Positions 14,723 to 21,358 of a stretch of 22,855 bases of DNA are shown piece by piece. A program made the position numbers and the translations under genes. The first letter of the stretch is position 1. Each line of letters begins with the position of its first letter. Origin of the DNA: JBOHPP01 sp050731755 (GTDB lineage: Bacteria; Methylomirabilota; Methylomirabilia; Rokubacteriales; CSP1-6). Below the pieces are notes generated by a model. It was not told where the DNA came from. It made no database searches and saw only the letters and a list, made by a program, of their open reading frames with translations. The stretch lies in NCBI GenBank assembly GCA_050731755.1, contig JBOHPP010000089.1, forward strand, positions 1 to 22,855. The letters run 5' to 3'.

Positions 14723-15547
14723 ATGCCCAACCGCTCTTGCCCCGGCGTCCTGGCCGCCTTCGCCCTGCTCGTCGCCGTCGGATGCCGCGCCGACCGGCCC
14801 GGCTTCACCGCGCCCGACGCTCCGTACGTCGCCACGCCGGAGATGGTCGGGCTCGAGATGCTCCGGCTCGTCGGCGTCGGCAGCACGGACGTCGTCTACG
14901 ACCTGGGCAGTGGCGACGGGCGCCTGGTCATCGCCGCCGCCCGCGACTTCGGGGCCCGGGCGGTCGGCGTCGAGATCAATGCCACCCTCGTCCACACTAG
15001 CCGGGAAGACGCGCTGAGGGCCGGCTTGGCCGAGCGCGCCCGCTTTCTCTGGCAGGACATCTTCGCGACGGACATCCATGAGGCCACCGTCGTCACGCTC
15101 TACCTGGGCGAGGACGTCAACGTGAGATTGCGTCCCAAGCTCCTCCGGGAGCTTCGGCCGGGCGCGCGCGTGGTGTCCCACGACTTCACCATGCGCGACT
15201 GGAGACCGGACCGTACCCAGCCGGTGCGCAGCGCGGGCCGCGTCCACACGCTCTATGCCTGGGTGGTCCCCGCCGATGCCGCGGGCCGCTGGCAGGGCAC
15301 GCTGGAGCGGAACGGTCGCCGCCGCACGGCGACGTTGGAGGTCACCCAGCGCTTCCAGCGGGTGGACGGCGCGCTCGAGGTCGACGGAATTCGCCAGCAC
15401 CTGCAGGGCGAGCTCACCGGTGACCAGGTCGCGCTGGCCGGGTCGGGTCTGACGCTGGCGGCCAGGATCACCGGCGACTCGGCGGCCGGCCGCCTCATCG
15501 GCCCCGAGGGCGTGGAGTCGTGGGCGGCGCGACGCCAGGCGCCGTGA
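14723..15547 (+). CDS. Exported (probable lipoprotein) SAM-dependent methyltransferase
   Basis: This 274-residue class I methyltransferase has an N-terminal export signal: MPNRS, a hydrophobic run, then AVGC with Cys21 as a likely lipidation site. SAM-binding motif I is VVYDLGSGDGRLVIAAA (about 57-73), followed by GVEIN and, downstream, TVVTLYLGEDVNVRLRPKLLRELRPGARVVSHDF. This resembles a known but functionally uncharacterised family with a DOT1-like fold that often carries signal sequences. The C-terminal 100 residues form an extra beta-rich domain (WQGTLERNGRRRTATLEVTQRF). The ATG lies about 7 bases behind GGAGG. Its TGA overlaps a GTG of the next gene. An exported enzyme needing cytosolic SAM is odd. 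The N-terminus may instead be a membrane anchor facing inward, or the true start may lie downstream. Confidence 0.82.
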   Translation: MPNRSCPGVLAAFALLVAVGCRADRPGFTAPDAPYVATPEMVGLEMLRLVGVGSTDVVYDLGSGDGRLVIAAARDFGARAVGVEINATLVHTSREDALRAGLAERARFLWQDIFATDIHEATVVTLYLGEDVNVRLRPKLLRELRPGARVVSHDFTMRDWRPDRTQPVRSAGRVHTLYAWVVPADAAGRWQGTLERNGRRRTATLEVTQRFQRVDGALEVDGIRQHLQGELTGDQVALAGSGLTLAARITGDSAAGRLIGPEGVESWAARRQAP

Positions 15548-16557
15548 TCTCGCCACTCGCCACGTGGTTCTCCGATGATCGGGCGCTGGCGCGCTTTCGG
15601 CGGCGCTACCTCGGGCGCCGCCCTGCTGTCCGCCTGCCGCGAGATGGCGCCTGGCGCCGGGTGGCTCCTGACTTCGAGACGGCGCTCGTCCTCCCCGGCG
15701 CCGGGCTTCCATTCCACACCGTCACCGACCGTCGCGCTGACCGCTCCGCCGACCACCGGCGGCTCCGTCGCGCGCTCGCCGCGGGCGACACCATCTATAT
15801 CCCCCAGGTCCACCAGGTTCTGCCCCGGCTCATGCGCCTCATGGTGGCCCTTCGGGCGACGCTGCTCGGCCCGCTCCGCGAGGAGTGCTCGTTTCTCTTC
15901 CTGGTGAAGGGCCGCGGGCGGGCCGGCCTGGGCCTGCACCACGACGGTCCCGTGGACGCGTTCTGGCTCCAGCTCGAGGGCCGGCGGACGGTGACCATCG
16001 GCCCGCGCGTGGATGCGGGCGCCCCCGAGGATCTCGGTGACGACCTCGCGCGCGCAGGACGCTCGGGTGGATGGCGGACGCTCGACCTCGGGCCCGGCAC
16101 GCTCTTCTACCTGCCGCCCTACACGCCCCACGCTGTGATCTGTCGCGGCCGTTCCCTGGCGCTGTCGCTCACCTGGAGGGCGCCTCGGCGGCCCAGCCCG
16201 CGCGCGACGGCCGCCGGCATGACCGAGTGGGACGTGGTGAGCGGCCAGGCCGAGCCTCGCCCGCGCCCTCACCCAGGGCGTTTGTGGACCCAGGTGCCCG
16301 TCGCCGCCGGCGCCCTCGATGCAGGACGCCGGCGCTTCCTGCTGGCGACGCCGGATGGCGCCGCCTGGCTCCCGGCGACGGCGCGGCCCCTGGCCAGGCG
16401 GCTTGGGACGATGCCCAGCCTGACCGCGGCGGAGGCCCGGCGCCACGGCGAAGCAAGCGCGGTGCTGCTGGCGCACGGCATCCTGGCCGACCAGGAGCTG
16501 CCGCTGCTGATTCGCCCCGCGCACCCGAAGGCGCTCGACGGCTGGCACTTCGCGTGA
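15520..16557 (+). CDS. JmjC/cupin-type Fe(II), 2-oxoglutarate-dependent oxygenase-like protein
   Basis: This protein of about 345 residues has the JmjC-type iron triad. Numbering from GTG 15520, it is His140-x-Asp142 in GLHHDGPVDAFWLQLEGRRTVTI and a distal His204 in LPPYTPHAVI. The flanking GPLREECSFLFL and SLTWRAP fit the ribosomal-oxygenase/cupin_4 group (YcfD/RoxA, MINA53), whose known members hydroxylate ribosomal proteins. The C-terminal part (TAAEARRHGEASAVLLAHGILADQELPLLIRPA) would be a winged-helix-like tail. Two starts are possible: GTG 15520, or GTG 15544 in a GTGA overlap with the methyltransferase stop. The second gives 337 residues and the more usual coupling. The target is unknown; cupin_4 proteins may also have other substrates. 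Confidence 0.72.
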   Translation: MGGATPGAVISPLATWFSDDRALARFRRRYLGRRPAVRLPRDGAWRRVAPDFETALVLPGAGLPFHTVTDRRADRSADHRRLRRALAAGDTIYIPQVHQVLPRLMRLMVALRATLLGPLREECSFLFLVKGRGRAGLGLHHDGPVDAFWLQLEGRRTVTIGPRVDAGAPEDLGDDLARAGRSGGWRTLDLGPGTLFYLPPYTPHAVICRGRSLALSLTWRAPRRPSPRATAAGMTEWDVVSGQAEPRPRPHPGRLWTQVPVAAGALDAGRRRFLLATPDGAAWLPATARPLARRLGTMPSLTAAEARRHGEASAVLLAHGILADQELPLLIRPAHPKALDGWHFA

Positions 16558-16572
16558 TATTCCTCGCCGCGT

Positions 16573-17011
16573 ATGGCGGCGGGCCAGGACGCGTTCCGGG
16601 CGCTCACGATCGGCCGGAAGGTCGCGGTGACCAAGACCATCGGCGAGTCGGACGTCTACCTGTTCGCCGGCATCACCGGGGACTTCTCGCCGAACCACGT
16701 GGACGAGGAGTTCATGCGGAGCACGCGCTACGGCCGGCGCATCGCCCACGGCGCGCTGCTGGTCGGGTACATGTCGCGCGCCTCGACGGAGATCTGCGCC
16801 GGCCTCGGCGGCACGATCGTGTCGTACGGCTTCGACCGGATCAGGTTTCCGGCCGCCGCCGGCATCGGCGACACGGTGACGGTGGCCTACGAGATCGTCA
16901 AGCGCGACGAGGCGGACCTGAAGACGTTCGCGCGCGTCACGCGTCACCTGCACCAACCAGCGGGGCGAGGTCGTGGCCGCCGCCACCCATATCCTCAAGG
17001 TGCTGCAGTGA
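16573..17011 (+). pseudogene. MaoC-family (R)-specific enoyl-CoA hydratase, frameshifted
   Basis: Residues 1 to about 122 match a single hot-dog MaoC dehydratase: VAVTKTIGESDVYLFAGITGDFSPNHVDEEFMRSTRYGRRIAHGALLVGYMSRA. The catalytic Asp and His of the hydratase-2 motif are present (GDFSPNH; the usual Asn is Ser). At 16934-16947 the 7-mer GCGTCAC occurs twice in tandem. Removing one copy restores VTCTNQRGEVVAAATHILKVLQ and a stop at 17009-17011, a normal family ending and length (143 residues). As read, the frame instead continues to 17067 with an unrelated tail. The duplication therefore breaks the gene, unless it is an assembly error or a reversible switch. It follows the JmjC gene by 15 bases and may belong to that transcript. 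Confidence 0.85.
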
Positions 17012-17055
17012 CGAGCAGGGGCAACGGTGGTGCGGTTTTCGGGGGCAGTCTGGCT

Positions 17056-17243
17056 AGGACATTTTGACTACACAACCGATATATGTCCTTACAATTTCGT
17101 GACTTTCTGGCCTCCTTGATCGCCCCGTCGACAGCTCGGAAATAGCCACCAAGATAGCGCCACATATAGAGGTTCGGCGTACGGGACCTGTGGGGCTTGA
17201 GATCTGTTCGAGCACACGCCCAGGTTTGGCGAGACCCTTGCAC
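17056..17243. other. AT-richer island with inverted AGGACAT repeats (possible element remnant)
   Basis: The stretch from about 17050 to 17240 is visibly less GC-rich than its surroundings. AGGACAT (17056-17062) and ATGTCCT (17083-17089) form inverted 7-mers 20 bases apart. On the minus strand the frame reads PNLYMWRYLGGYFRAVDGAIKEARKSRNCKDIYRL, which looks protein-like but has no start or recognisable family. Repeated GGACAT words resemble transposase-binding ends of some insertion sequences, but no transposase is present. I see no tRNA or other RNA gene here. Confidence 0.3.
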
Positions 17244-17283
17244 TAGGATAGGGCCGGAGCATCCGTGAGCAGGGAGGTACCGG

Positions 17284-17535
17284 ATGAACCGACTGACTCC
17301 TCAAGAACGTCGCAAGGTCTACGAGGCCCAGCAGCGGGCTCGCGAGATCATGCTGGCCCGCCTGAATGCCCCGGTCACGTCGCCCGCGGGGCCTGTCATC
17401 GATGAGATCGGGCGCCGGCGGCTGCTCAAGGCGGCTGTGATCGCGGCCGTGCTCGGCGGGGGATTCCTGGCGTCCACGACGCTGGAGTTCCACCTGCCGG
17501 CCTCGCTGATCGAAGCTCTGCTGCCCCGGCTGTAG
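17284..17535 (+). CDS. Small hypothetical membrane protein
   Basis: This 83-residue protein has a charged N-terminal half (LTPQERRKVYEAQQRAREIMLARLN), a twin-arginine-like GRRRLLKAAVIAAVLGGGFLASTTLEFHL stretch with one hydrophobic helix at about residues 48-65, and a short hydrophobic end. GGGAGGT lies 5 bases before the ATG, which supports real translation. Codon use matches neighbouring genes. I do not recognise a family. It stands alone between the AT-richer island and the carbamoylase gene, 89 bases ahead of the latter. Confidence 0.62.
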   Translation: MNRLTPQERRKVYEAQQRAREIMLARLNAPVTSPAGPVIDEIGRRRLLKAAVIAAVLGGGFLASTTLEFHLPASLIEALLPRL

Positions 17536-17564
17536 ATCGTCGACCGGGCCTCGACGGCCCGCGC

Positions 17565-17592
17565 TCGAAACGGCAACCCCCGGGCCTATAAT
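17565..17592 (+). promoter_or_regulatory. Predicted promoter of the carbamoylase gene
   Basis: TATAAT at 17587-17592 is preceded by TCGAAA (17565-17570) with a 16-base spacer. The expected transcript start is near 17599, leaving about 25 bases of leader with GGGAGG just ahead of the ATG at 17625. The -10 is perfect and the -35 matches four of six positions. Confidence 0.5.
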
Positions 17593-17624
17593 CCCGTCCA
17601 CTCATTCCTGACGGGAGGCCAACC

Positions 17625-18500
17625 ATGCCTCGGTTCCTGAAGATCGCCGCCGCGCAGATGGGTCCCAACCCCGAAGGCACGCCTCGCGAGGCGATCGTCG
17701 AGCGGATGCTGGCGCTCCTTGACCGGGCCATCGCCGAGGACGTCGAGCTGCTGGTCTATCCCGAGTTGGCGCTCACGCCCTACTTCCCCAAGCGCATCCG
17801 CGAGGACTACGACCAGTTCTTCGAAGACGACATGCCGTCCAAGGCGGTCGCACCCCTCTTCGACCGGGCGCGCCAGGCAGGCATCGCCTTCCATCTGGGC
17901 TACGCCGAGCGCGACGGCGCCCGCCGCTACAACACTGCGATTCTCGTGGACGGCGACGGCACCGTGTTCGAGAAATACCGCAAGACCCACCTGCCGGGGC
18001 TCAGCCATCCGGACCCCGACGGGCTCGCGCGGGTCTTCGAGCCCTACTACTTCGCTCACGGCGACACCGGCTTCAAGGTCTACGCGGCCCAGAAAGCCAA
18101 GGTCGGCATCGCCATCTGCCAGGACCGGCGTTACCCGGAGTCGTACCGGTGCCTGGGCCTGCTCGGCGCCGAGGTCGTCGTCTGCGGCTACAACACGCCC
18201 CTCTATCCGCTCTCGCTGAGCCACAACGAGCTGGTGCTGCGGGCCGGCGCCTACGAGAACAGCCTCTTCGTGGTGGGCTGCGCCAAGGCCGGCGTGGAGG
18301 ACGGCGTGGAGTTCATCGGGGGCAGCGCCATCGTGGGTCCGCTGGGCGAGGTGGTAGCCCAGGCCTCGACCACCGGCGACGAGTTGGTGGCGGCGCGGAT
18401 CGACCTCGACCAGATGATTCCGGCCCGCAAGCGCTGGAACTTCTTCGGCCGCCGGCACCCCGAGCACTACGGCATCCTCGTCGAGAAGCGCCGCGGCTGA
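17625..18500 (+). CDS. N-carbamoyl-D-amino-acid hydrolase-like carbon-nitrogen hydrolase
   Basis: This 291-residue enzyme of the nitrilase superfamily has the Glu-Lys-Cys catalytic triad at Glu47 (VYPELALT), Lys120 (YRKTHLPG) and Cys165 (AICQDRRYPESYR). CQDRR followed by YPE, the GYNTPLYPLSLSHNELVLRAGAYENSLFVVGCAKAG block and the C-terminal RWNFFGRRHPEHYG closely follow N-carbamoyl-D-amino-acid amidohydrolase (D-carbamoylase). That enzyme yields D-amino acid, CO2 and ammonia in hydantoin breakdown. Length fits (about 304 in the characterised enzyme). ATG at 17625 has GGGAGG 6 bases upstream. No hydantoinase is adjacent, so ureidopropionase-like or other amidase activity remains possible. A large palindrome begins 10 bases after its stop. 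Confidence 0.9.
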   Translation: MPRFLKIAAAQMGPNPEGTPREAIVERMLALLDRAIAEDVELLVYPELALTPYFPKRIREDYDQFFEDDMPSKAVAPLFDRARQAGIAFHLGYAERDGARRYNTAILVDGDGTVFEKYRKTHLPGLSHPDPDGLARVFEPYYFAHGDTGFKVYAAQKAKVGIAICQDRRYPESYRCLGLLGAEVVVCGYNTPLYPLSLSHNELVLRAGAYENSLFVVGCAKAGVEDGVEFIGGSAIVGPLGEVVAQASTTGDELVAARIDLDQMIPARKRWNFFGRRHPEHYGILVEKRRG

Positions 18501-18510
18501 GCGCGCTGGC

Positions 18511-18756
18511 GTTCCGTCGGGGACGTCATATTAAGAGCCCGTCGGCTCGCGGGGCCGGGGCCGACGGGTGCGTGCGGCAGGGCTCCACGGGACCCGTTCC
18601 CGCCCCCTGGCAACAGACCCCGCGTGCAGGTGGAGCCCAGCCGCTACGGGGCAGCGGACGCGTGCCGCGTGGTCCCGTGAGCCCAGCCGCACGCGCCCGT
18701 CGACCCGCCGCGCGGATCGAGCGCGGCGATCGTTAACATGACTTCGCCGACGGAAC
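18511..18756. repeat. 246-bp imperfect palindrome with nested and competing inverted repeats
   Basis: The outer arms 18511-18534 and 18733-18756 are inverted repeats matching at 21 of 24 positions (outermost GTTCCGTCGG / CCGACGGAAC). The inner arms 18563-18594 and 18671-18701 are inverted repeats with two mismatches and one gap. Between the arm pairs each side carries its own 8-9 bp hairpin: CCCGTCGGC/GCCGACGGG at 18538-18568 on the left, CGCCGCGC/GCGCGGCG at about 18707-18728 on the right. The 76-base centre contains a third copy of the inner-arm motif (18630-18644) that pairs with 18574-18588 at 14 of 15 positions, competing with the long inner stem. No target duplication flanks it and no ORF inside is credible. 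It may be a MITE-like element, a structured RNA, or a terminator region between convergent genes. Confidence 0.8.
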
Positions 18757-18757
18757 A

Positions 18758-19132
18758 CTAACGCGCGAGCCACACCGCGGCCAGCAGGCTCAGGCCCGTC
18801 AGCAGCGCGGCGCCGACGAAGGACTCGATGTAGATCCGTACCGCCTGAGCACGCAGCAGGCCCACTTCGCCGGGGTCGGTCACCTCCACCTCACCGCCGT
18901 CCATGTCGCGCGCGCCGCGCGCGGCCAGGCGCACTCAGGTGCCGTCGCGGGCCTGGATGAGTCCGAGCGCGCCCACGAAGAACGGCACGAAGGCGCCGAG
19001 GACCCAACCCGGCCCGGCGCCCAGCGCGATCAGCAGGACGACAAGAAGCGTGCCGAGGGCGATGGCCACCACGCCCATGCGCAGACGCTGGGCCCGCCCG
19101 CGAGGACCGATGTTGCCGACACGCGCTCGCAT
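18758..19132 (-). pseudogene. Small membrane protein gene interrupted by an in-frame TGA
   Basis: One continuous minus-strand frame of 124 codons has a single internal TGA at 18937-18935 (codon 66). Before it are a basic N-terminus (GNIGPRGRAQRLRMG) and two hydrophobic helices (VVAIALGTLLVVLLIALGAG and VLGAFVPFFVGALGLIQARDGT). After it the frame reads VRLAARGARDMDGGEVEVTDPGEVGLLRAQAVRIYIES, then a third helix (FVGAALLTGLSLLAAVWLAR) and TAG. From memory, related small proteins have a Cys at the TGA position (a TCV motif), so TGC to TGA nonsense mutation, recoding to selenocysteine or readthrough are all possible. GAGGAG lies 6 bases before the ATG at 19132. It follows the EamA gene by 10 bases. 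Function unknown. Confidence 0.68.
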
Positions 19133-19142
19133 GGCCATCTCC

Positions 19143-20033
19143 TCAGAGCTGGAGGACGGCGATCCCGGCCACGGCCAGCGTGGCGCCCACGATGGGGCGC
19201 AGTGTCACGCGTTCTCCGAGAAAGAGGAGCCCCAGCGGGATGGCGAACATGGGGGCCGTGGACGACAGCACGGTGGCGATGGCCACCCCCGAGTACTTCA
19301 GGGCCGTCACGAACAGCACCGAGCTGAGCGCCGTCAGCAGGCTCAAGGCCGTCATGCGCCAGACGACCGGGCCCGCGCTGGTCCCCAGCGTCCGCACGGC
19401 GCCTCGGGCCCACGGCGTGGCGAACAGCAACGCCCCGGCCAGGGGCAGGCGTACCGCCTGGGCGGTCACCGGATCCACCTCGTTCAGCGGCGCCTTCAGC
19501 ATGATGGAGGAGATGCCCCAGGCGACGGCGGCCAGCAGGGCGCCGCCCACGCCCAGCCACCAGCCGTCACCCGCCAGGGCCTCGTCCCGCCGTGAGAGCA
19601 CGATCAAGGCCAGACCGGCCAGGGTGACGAGCGAGCCCACCGCGATCTGGGGCGTGATGACCTCGTCCAGGAAGACGGCGGCCAGTCCCGCCGCTACCAG
19701 CGGGTAGGCCATGGCGATCGTCATGCCGCGCCCGAGGCCCAGCCGGCGTGTGCTCTCGAAGAACACCGTGTCGCCGATGCCGATGGCAAAGATGATCGAG
19801 AGCCCGAGCAGCAGCAGGCTCGGCCCCGAGATGGCCAGCAACTCGCCGGCGCCTCGGTCGACCAGGATCCAGGCCAGCAACAGGGCGCCGCTGGCTGTGG
19901 TCCGCAGGGCGTTGACGGCGACCGAGTTGAAATGAGGGTTCAACGTGCGGACCAGCAGGCTCGTCAGCGCCCAGGTCAGGGCCGAGCCGAGCGCGCAGAG
20001 CGAGCCCAGCGCCGACAGGGACAGATCCTCCAC
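19143..20033 (-). CDS. EamA/DMT-family membrane transporter
   Basis: This 296-residue integral membrane protein is built from two tandem EamA domains with about ten hydrophobic helices, the normal drug/metabolite-transporter layout; such proteins export amino acids or other small metabolites. The first repeat includes LCALGSALTWALTSLLVRT and TRRLGLGRGMTIAMAYPLVAAGLAAVFLDEVIT. The second includes GVGGALLAAVAWGISSIMLKAPL and LKYSGVAIATVLSSTAPMFAIPLGLLFLGERVTLRPIVGATLAVAGIAVL, with the typical Glu after the ninth helix. The start is taken as GTG at 20033, 6 bases after the cyclase stop; no ribosome site precedes it, so translation probably depends on coupling. Substrate unknown. Confidence 0.93.
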   Translation of the reverse strand: MEDLSLSALGSLCALGSALTWALTSLLVRTLNPHFNSVAVNALRTTASGALLLAWILVDRGAGELLAISGPSLLLLGLSIIFAIGIGDTVFFESTRRLGLGRGMTIAMAYPLVAAGLAAVFLDEVITPQIAVGSLVTLAGLALIVLSRRDEALAGDGWWLGVGGALLAAVAWGISSIMLKAPLNEVDPVTAQAVRLPLAGALLFATPWARGAVRTLGTSAGPVVWRMTALSLLTALSSVLFVTALKYSGVAIATVLSSTAPMFAIPLGLLFLGERVTLRPIVGATLAVAGIAVLQL

Positions 20034-20039
20034 GCGGAA

Positions 20040-20984
20040 TCAGAACAGCGCGATCGGGTTCACCGGCGAGCCGGTGGCGTTGGGCAGCCGGAGCGGGGCG
20101 ATGGTCAGCATGAACTCCCAGCGGCGCCGGGCGGCGCAGGCCTGGCCGAGCTCCTCGAGGTTGGCGTTGTCGATGAGCCAGAGACCCATGGTGACCAGCG
20201 CGACCACGTGGAGCGAGTTGCCGATCGCCGGGTAGGGCGGCGGGGTCACATCGTTGTGGGTGTCGGTACCGAGCATGGCGATGTCGCGCTCGCGGAACCA
20301 GGGCGCGCAGGCCACGTGCGCGGCCGGCGAGCCGTCCTTGAGCGGGTTGCGCGGCCCCTCCTGGATTCGGCGCGCGTAGTACCCGGTCCGGATCAACAGG
20401 ATGTCGCCGGACTCGACGCGGACGTGCTGAGCCTTTTCGGCGGCCTCCAGGTCGTCAGGCATCACGCCCTCGCCGGAGCCGAGCCAGCGGCCCTTGAGCG
20501 CGGCGACGTCGAGGAGCACGCCGCGGCTCACCACGCCGTCGCGCAGCAGGTCCACCGACTCCACCTGAGCGCCCTCGCGCGAGGTGATGAGGTTGCAGGA
20601 GCGACCGTTGTAGATCCGCCCGTTCCAGAAGTAGTGGGCGGGCGTGTCGACGTGGGTGATGGTGTAGCCGTGGAACACCATGCCAATGAACTCGGACGCC
20701 CCGCGCCGCTCGAGCGCGCGGGCCGGCGAGACAGTGTCGCGGCCCTCGCCGCTGTCCACCATGAAGCGGAGCGGCTGGAAGGTGGTGTCGGCGGTGATCT
20801 GGGTCGAGATGGGACGCGCGCAGGTCACACCGACGCCGTCCTTCACCAGGCCCGCCGCCCGCCGGCGCTTGTCCGGCGTAATGAGGTTGATCGTTCCCAA
20901 CTCGTCGTCGCGGCCCCAGCGCCCCCAGTTGCTGAGGCTGTCCATCATCTTGAGCACGTCGGTCTCGCTCGGCGCCTGAGCCAT
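20040..20984 (-). CDS. Cyclase-family (kynurenine formamidase-like) metal-dependent hydrolase
   Basis: This 314-residue protein of the cyclase/KynB family (PF04199 type) is a group of metal hydrolases acting on formamides, isatin and related lactams. The metal-binding signature HGYTITHVDTPAH matches the HxGTHxDxPxH pattern with Tyr-Thr replacing Gly-Thr. Other family marks are NWGRWGRDDELGTINLITPDKR at the N-terminus, RGVLLDVAALKG, GDILLIRTGY, and LGTDTHNDVTPPPYPAIGNSLHVVALVTMGLWLIDNANLEEL. The start ATG at 20984 has GAGGAG 6 bases upstream; the open frame reaches 21053 without a better site. It heads the run with the EamA exporter and the small interrupted membrane protein. Proteins of this long subfamily are common in soil bacteria and mostly uncharacterised. 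Confidence 0.9.
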   Translation of the reverse strand: MAQAPSETDVLKMMDSLSNWGRWGRDDELGTINLITPDKRRRAAGLVKDGVGVTCARPISTQITADTTFQPLRFMVDSGEGRDTVSPARALERRGASEFIGMVFHGYTITHVDTPAHYFWNGRIYNGRSCNLITSREGAQVESVDLLRDGVVSRGVLLDVAALKGRWLGSGEGVMPDDLEAAEKAQHVRVESGDILLIRTGYYARRIQEGPRNPLKDGSPAAHVACAPWFRERDIAMLGTDTHNDVTPPPYPAIGNSLHVVALVTMGLWLIDNANLEELGQACAARRRWEFMLTIAPLRLPNATGSPVNPIALF

Positions 20985-21036
20985 GGCCTGCTCCTCACCC
21001 GCCGGCGCGCCGCCGGCGCGAACTCGGACGGGCGCC

Positions 21037-21042
21037 ACTATA
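21037..21042 (-). promoter_or_regulatory. Predicted -10 box of the cyclase operon
   Basis: The minus strand reads CGTGTATAGTG, one base off TATAAT, 53 bases upstream of the cyclase ATG. It shares CGTGTATA(A/G)TG with the promoter at 11547-11542. Between it and the gene is a 7-bp GC stem with a 3-base loop (21001-21007 with 21011-21017). Confidence 0.4.
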
Positions 21043-21085
21043 CACGATGGCACCGCGGGTGCTCAGATGGGCAGGGAGGCTCCGT

Positions 21086-21274
21086 ATGAAGAAGCCGCGC
21101 CGTCCCTCGCCCGACAAGCCGCACGACACGCCCGTCCTCGGCCCCCGCGGCCGACGCCGCAAGGTCAGCGCGCTACCGCCCGAGCCGCGCGGACACCGCT
21201 ACGATCCCGGCGTGCCGCCGCCGCGGCCGCGCGATCCCTGGATCGACGAGGGAGAGCCGGAACCGAACGGCTGA
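21086..21274 (+). CDS. Small proline/arginine-rich hypothetical protein
   Basis: This 62-residue ORF starts at ATG 21086 with GGGAGG 6 bases upstream. It is highly basic at the N-terminus (MKKPRRPSPDK), rich in Pro and Arg throughout, and acidic at the end (DEGEPEPNG). No domain, signal or membrane helix is visible, and it is likely disordered. The strong ribosome site is the best reason to believe it. A longer frame from 21047 exists but lacks a ribosome site. It is divergent from the cyclase operon. Confidence 0.45.
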   Translation: MKKPRRPSPDKPHDTPVLGPRGRRRKVSALPPEPRGHRYDPGVPPPRPRDPWIDEGEPEPNG

Positions 21275-21321
21275 GCGGGCACCGCCGCCGATTGGACGGC
21301 CACGCCGCACACCGATGGCCG

Positions 21322-21350
21322 TTGACAGCGTCGGGCGTGGTCCCTAGAGT
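21322..21350 (+). promoter_or_regulatory. Near-consensus sigma-70 promoter of the SIS gene
   Basis: TTGACA at 21322-21327 and TAGAGT at 21345-21350 are separated by exactly 17 bases. Transcription would start near 21357, only one to three bases before the ATG at 21359, and no ribosome binding site is visible. This predicts a leaderless mRNA. Confidence 0.65.
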
Positions 21351-21358
21351 CCGACGTC

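Noticed and set aside
17041..17283. A tRNA gene in the AT-richer island
   Set aside because: A TTCGAG string resembles a T-loop, but no matching T-stem, anticodon stem or acceptor stem could be built on either strand.
17089..17601. Minus-strand frame across the small membrane protein gene
   Set aside because: It overlaps a plus-strand ORF with a good ribosome site, has no ribosome site of its own and no recognisable motif.
18511..18756. Signal recognition particle RNA, 6S RNA or an integron attC site
   Set aside because: The conserved SRP apical loop was not found. 6S RNA would be shorter with a single central bubble. The outer ends have GTT and AAC in the reverse order to that expected of attC core sites.
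18531..18773. Minus- and plus-strand frames within the large palindrome
   Set aside because: Their Arg-rich translations follow from the GC-rich inverted repeats; no ribosome site or domain supports them.
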